Shown here: positions 60,052 through 64,000 of the stretch, piece by piece
How positions within the stretch are numbered: position 1 is the stretch's first letter
Layout of the letters: each line of letters begins with the position of its first letter
Assembly (NCBI RefSeq): GCF_910592395.1
Contig: NC_088319.1
Span: 14,694,001-14,758,000, forward strand
Reading direction: 5' to 3'
DNA: 64,000 nt
Source: Lineus longissimus
Lineage: Eukaryota > Nemertea > Pilidiophora > Heteronemertea > Lineidae
Made by a program: the position numbers and the translations under genes
The notes under the pieces: model-generated
Database searches by the model: none
The model's input: the letters and a program-made list of their open reading frames with translations, nothing else
Told to the model about the DNA's origin: nothing

Positions 60052-62628
60052 CTGAAATAGTGTAATATTTGTATTTGCAAAGATGTATTGGGGAACACAG
60101 ACCACTAAAGGAGGAGCGTACCATCCCATCGGGCACACAGACCATTTACGGAGGAATGTGGTGTCGTGATGTTGGGCCGGCCAGCCAATTACCAAAAAAA
60201 ATCATTAACTTACTCGTCAGGCAAAGGTATATAAATCCTCTTCTGAAACCTCCTTAAGAAAGCCGAGTCCAGCTCCCATGGACAATTGGTGGCACACAGC
60301 ACGAAGATTTTCTCGGTGAGTTTCTGATTGTCCGCCCCCTCCATCTGTCTGAGTAGCTCGGTCTTAATGCGTCGGGTGTACTCTTCTTCCCGTGAGCTCC
60401 TCTTACGGCAAATACTATCGATTTCATCGATGAAGATCACCTGAAGTGTACCAAGTTGATTTTCGTATGTTTTCGGAAAAGTGGCAAGTTGTTGTATTGT
60501 CTCTTTGGCTAAATGATTATGAATTCAACTCATTGAACCCCTATCGTGATAATATGCAAGTTGTTGTGATGATATATAGCCTGACGTTAATGACAATGAT
60601 AAATAGTTCACAGCAAGTTCTGTACATTTTCAGTCTGTGGTAAAACAATACTTACGGATCGACCATCCTGATGTGTGGCATGATAAAACAGTTCTTTGAT
60701 CAATCTGCAAAGAAAGATTATATTTAACAAATGTCTTTGACAAATTTATATCATTCGTACCAGCTATCAATCATCACCCTTGGTCATCACCTGACAAAGG
60801 AAACCAAATTAACCTACTTTTGTATTGCAGCATTCTCTGTTAAACCAGTACATCCAGATTTAACAATCATGGGTTCTCCCCGGATCAAACCTGGCCCTAT
60901 TGCGTGGTAGCCAGCCCTGTTAACAATACGCTATGATGCTCCATTGGTCTTTCTGATTTTGAAAAAAACGAATTATAACACGGCATACTTACTTCTCACT
61001 CTCTCCAACCCAACTTGAGACTAAATCTGAGCTTGACACACAGTAAAAGGTGGAGTTGACGATCTCCGATGACACAGCCCTGGCTAGAAATGACTTCCCA
61101 GTTCCCGGTGGGCCGTACAACAGGATTCGCTTCCATGGTTTTCTACCCCCTGAAAATACAACTCATTCATTGAACACGGTGTCCAATTGACTATGTTCAA
61201 ATTAATAGATGAAACTAGATTTTCATGTTGGTGTCTTTACCTGTGAAAAGATGAGGAAACTGCAAAGGGATTATGACTGCTTCTTTGAGCGTCTGTTTGG
61301 CCTCCCGTAGACCGGCTACGGATTCAAACCGTACTCCGCCCTTTTTTATGATGGTCGCTTCAACTGCGCTGCGGCGTTTGTCCTTCACCGTGTTGCTGCT
61401 CTGAGATGAACCAGATTCATCAGTATCTGGAAGAATAACATGATGAAATCAAGAAAATTGTGACAGTAATTTTCAAACATACTAACCCCTTCCCCCAAGC
61501 CACCACTTAGTAAGTCAATTTTTGTAGTAGACTCTCAGCTGACACCTTCTTTATTGAGGACAATGAGTTTGGCCCCAAACTGGTAATTTTCATTCAATTT
61601 GGTGTCTGTAAGCTTAAAGGACACCAAGTCTCAGTTCCCAAGGTTGCCCGAAAAAAAGAGGTTTTGCTGTATCCTCCAACAGACCAGAAATTCCAGGTCC
61701 AGGGGTTGCAGCTGCAGTGGCATTCTGTGACTGTGGTAGCAGGAAAGCAGCTGGTTTTGCATCACCAGCACCATCCAGTTGTGAGATCTTTGCTCCTAGG
61801 ACTTGTTGATGATGTTGGAGAGTCACCTTGAGCTGATCAAGGGCAGCCTCAAAAAAAGAAGAAGAATCATTTAGAGCAAAATTTCTCATACATGAAGCTG
61901 CATTACTCCAATTACGAAGAGCTGAGTAGAGGGTGACGCCAACCCTCTTAGCTTGGGATAGAAATTCAGACCATTTGAAAATTGTTTGCAGGCAATGATT
62001 CTAACCACACCCTTCATGGCGTTATCTCTCATTAGTTCCTCTTGCAAATGGTAGATGGCAATACCGTTCATCAACCACAGAATGGTTACAGGTTATCATC
62101 CACAGCTGCTTACAGATTATCAACCTCAGCTAATTACACTTTTTACAGATTATCATTTAGGTATGCAGGTGATGTTACAGTCCGGTGTATGTCCCCTTGA
62201 GAACCTGTCCACACAGCTGCCCTAGCGTAAATGCAAAGACAAAATCAATGGTCAATGGCTGCTATCCATCCTGGTACAATAGGACTCGATCTCATTGGGG
62301 AGGTTCATTCATGTTACACTGGCTTTGTTAGCGGGTGACTAGAAGTGGTATTGCTTGGCATCACAAAAACTCTATTCATTCAATTCAAAGGCGCATCCGG
62401 ATCCCTGACCAGCTATCATCCGAATCCTCTGTTTATCCTGAAAAAGACCATCCCCTGAAACAGTTGGACATGTTGCACATCAGAATCATCCAACTTACAA
62501 GAATGGTATCATCAGTTTCCTCAAGTTCCATCCTGTTCACAAGTTCCTGGCAGAGGGCGCTGTTCACCATCATTGATCTGATATCAACATTGGTCGTCTT
62601 CTCACTTTCTTCTGCTGCCTTGGAGAGA
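59014..62628 (-). CDS. VPS4-like AAA ATPase, 9 exons, N-terminus incomplete
   Basis: Minus-strand exons 62499-62628, 61685-61847, 61241-61426, 60993-61149, 60656-60704, 60214-60440, 59864-60051, 59516-59592 and 59014-59139 join in phase to give 433 codons and a TGA. Walker A (GPPGTGKS), Walker B (VIFIDEID), sensor 1 (CATN) and an arginine-finger region ([13 protein letters not shown]) are all present. The C-terminal part follows the VPS4 pattern: [20 protein letters not shown] and a final [17 protein letters not shown] helix. VPS4 disassembles ESCRT-III on membranes. Identity to classic VPS4 looks modest, and the visible N-terminal part does not resemble a MIT domain, so this is probably a VPS4-related paralogue of the meiotic-clade AAA group. 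The first exon needs one or more upstream exons that I did not find. Katanin, spastin and fidgetin fit the C-terminus less well. Confidence 0.82.
60214..61426 (-). CDS. VPS4-like exons 3-6: AAA ATPase core
   Basis: 61241-61426 contains [20 protein letters not shown], the family's entry to the ATPase fold, with an R-x-E-S-V-A-G-L form of the usual W-x-D-V/I-A-G-L. 60993-61149 carries [20 protein letters not shown] and SSWVGESEK. 60656-60704 (49 nt) encodes [16 protein letters not shown]. 60214-60440 carries [16 protein letters not shown], a long [13 protein letters not shown] helix and the sensor 1/arginine-finger block. All catalytic residues needed for ATP binding and hydrolysis appear present. 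Confidence 0.92.
61526..61669. mobile_element. TA-flanked MITE, copy 4 (degraded, in VPS4-like intron)
   Basis: TAGTAGACTCTCAGCTGACACC, GTTTGGCCCCAAACTGG and GAGGTTTTGCTGTA follow the order of copies 1-3 but with many changes and a deletion, so it is the oldest copy. Its right end is only about 16 bp from the exon at 61685 and may overlap that exon's weak donor. Confidence 0.55.
61685..62628 (-). CDS. VPS4-like exons 1-2 (visible): helical N-terminal segment
   Basis: 62499-62628 encodes a charged helical stretch ([18 protein letters not shown], then [13 protein letters not shown]). 61685-61847 continues it ([15 protein letters not shown]) and ends in an Ala/Gly/Pro-rich linker ([12 protein letters not shown]). 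The junction is phase 0 and the next is phase 1. The donor after 61685 is a weak GTCTGT, and the acceptor before 61847 ends GAG, so the second exon is less certain than the rest. The region lacks an obvious three-helix MIT pattern. Confidence 0.6.
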
Positions 62629-63103
62629 CTGGAGAGTGATGGAACGTGAAAGATAAATAAGGTCTATGTTGGCAAATTGTTGTAAAGCAGAGTCCTTTCA
62701 GTCCATGAAATGAAGGTTGGGAAAGCTCTAGAAGCTGACAACAACAGATCTGACATCTTCCAGCTATATCCAGGTAAGATATTCTCACATTTCGGACACT
62801 GTGAATTGTTTTAAAAATGAACCTTTTCTCTCAGTCTTGTGCATTGGTGTGTCTGTGGGAGGAGAACTCCACTGTAGCTGGCGGGTGTGCATATGATTCG
62901 AGGCCAATACGTAAAAAAGATATCCTCTCTTCATTGAAATACTTACCAAAACACTGCATCTGTTGATAAAAAGAATCAAGGATTAGATAAAATGAATCAA
63001 GATCAATTATCAAATAGACCGAAACAAATATAGGAGGATACAGGACTCCTTCAGAGACATATGAAACTAAAAACCTGAGGGATTCGCCTTGGCGACCAGC
63101 CGG

Positions 63104-63184
63104 CCACGCCCATCCCACGTGACAAAGTATGCAGCACGTGGCGTACATGTCGCTGTGCACTTTCATTGTCGGAGAATCACGTCA
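63104..63184 (-). promoter_or_regulatory. Promoter-like motif cluster upstream of the VPS4-like gene
   Basis: On the minus strand GTCACGTGGG (core CACGTG 63116-63121), a second CACGTG (63135-63140), a GGGCGTGG GC/KLF-type box (63104-63111) and an ATF/CREB half-site in ACGTCA (63179-63184) fall within 80 bp. The local CpG density is higher than in the surroundings. GTCACGTG resembles the TFEB/CLEAR element of lysosomal and autophagy genes. No TATA box was noted, and the link to the gene is positional only. Confidence 0.35.
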
Positions 63185-63904
63185 TTTCGTGTTAGATCGT
63201 TGTTAACGTCGGGTTTTTTTGCTTACAAACCTTTGTACATGTTCAAAAGTAGATCTTGGTGACCTGCCATTCTTAACTAATGATCGTAAATTCGCGAAAT
63301 AGATCATTAAGTGAGAGGAAATTCATTGAGCTTCAAAAAGCAGAAGATTCTTTTCGACTTTTTATAAACCTTTGAAGACCACTTCCGTATTGACCGGGCT
63401 GCCCTCCCGAAGACAAAGACGCCGATTGGTATCAGTTCAGAGAACGGAGGACAGATGGCGCTGGTAACAGGACTTCTCGTCACGTATTAACGCATCCTCG
63501 ATAATCCAGGGTCAGTCGTATCCTCCTCCCCTCGCACACGTTACTGAGCTTAAGCTCGGTTGATTGCCGAGTCTTGGTGCACAGTGTGATCAGAATTTGC
63601 GCTCGACGGGGCCCTGATCATGAATGTCTCCAGGCATGCAAGTGAGTGGTTGTGACAATGTCCTGGTATGCTTCCATACGGGTTTCATGCCAGTAACACA
63701 GGGACTTATGATTACCATGATTATGGATGAATGAAGTAAGGACACCATGTTTACAATATACACGTATGAATTTATTGCTGTACAATGCTACAAAATCGAA
63801 TGGTACATAAAATTGCAATTACACAGACAGATATACATCGATCTTTATAAGACAGCCCCAGTGCAGATCTACTCATCTGCGCATTTCACCAGTGAGGCGG
63901 ACAG

Positions 63905-63975
63905 CCCCCCCCCCCCCCCCCCCCCACACACACACCCGAAACCCGCCCCCCCCCCCCCACACCCGAAACCCACCC
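63905..63975. repeat. Cytosine-rich simple repeat
   Basis: Two long C runs are each followed by an ACAC stretch and CCCGAAACCC, so a C(n)-(CA)n-CCGAAACCC unit is repeated about twice. The run lengths may be assembly-uncertain. Confidence 0.9.
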
Positions 63976-64000
63976 AAATGGACCAATGTCAACGAACCAC

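Larger units (their letters stand above)
62629..64000. other. Upstream part of the VPS4-like gene and end of window
   Basis: The missing N-terminal exon(s) and promoter of the minus-strand VPS4-like gene should be here or beyond. On the minus strand TTTTTATCAACAG, a 13-nt segment (62948-62960) and GTAAGT look like a possible microexon with a compatible phase, but this is too short to trust. A promoter-like stretch is at 63104-63184 and cytosine runs lie at the window end. Confidence 0.4.

Noticed and set aside
62948-62960. 13-nt candidate microexon for the N-terminus of the VPS4-like protein
   Set aside because: Acceptor and donor are good and the phase fits, but 13 nt cannot be told from chance without transcript data.
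63453-63487. Plus-strand ATGGCGCTG with a good context followed by GTAACA
   Set aside because: A possible first coding exon, but it would encode only three residues before the donor and nothing downstream in the window supports it.

Overview
The window is animal nuclear DNA. It has long AT-rich introns and intergenic stretches, consensus GT-AG splice sites and many short interspersed repeats. The short motif ACATGTA is common. Three gene models can be built by joining exons whose reading phases agree; two match known metazoan families well enough to name. I take it to be a marine invertebrate (deuterostome or lophotrochozoan) but cannot name the species.

Layout. (1) Positions 15-19675, plus strand: the 3' part of a MEGF6-like gene in 22 visible exons, with 3 EGF repeats, a short linker, about 24 laminin-type EGF repeats, and a last exon encoding a hydrophobic tail that looks like a GPI-anchor signal. 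The 5' end lies outside the window. (2) 19676-32543: no convincing coding exon. It holds a candidate poly(A) site near 27.62 kb, a diverged minisatellite of about 16 units (27.78-29.33 kb) and two copies of a TA-flanked inverted-repeat element. (3) 32544-41244, minus strand: a complete six-exon PRDM2 (RIZ)-like gene of 2,516 codons, with an N-terminal PR/SET domain, about ten C2H2 fingers and a repeated basic GPKKGWKL motif not seen in the vertebrate PRDM2 I recall. (4) 41.3-59.0 kb: intergenic or 5' intronic DNA rich in miniature inverted-repeat elements, including a nearly perfect 55-bp hairpin and a chain of TTAA-bounded elements, plus a tRNA-derived SINE-like sequence and one orphan ORF. 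(5) 59014-62628, minus strand: nine exons of a VPS4-like AAA ATPase; its extreme N-terminus was not found. A promoter-like stretch with two CACGTG boxes lies at 63.1 kb.

The MEGF6-like and PRDM2-like genes are convergent. The products do not form an obvious pathway: one is extracellular, one is a nuclear chromatin/transcription factor, and one is a cytosolic membrane-remodelling ATPase. MEGF6 and PRDM2 are both on human 1p36, so their closeness here may be an old linkage.

All exon borders were placed by eye from splice consensus and phase. No alignment, expression data or repeat library was available.
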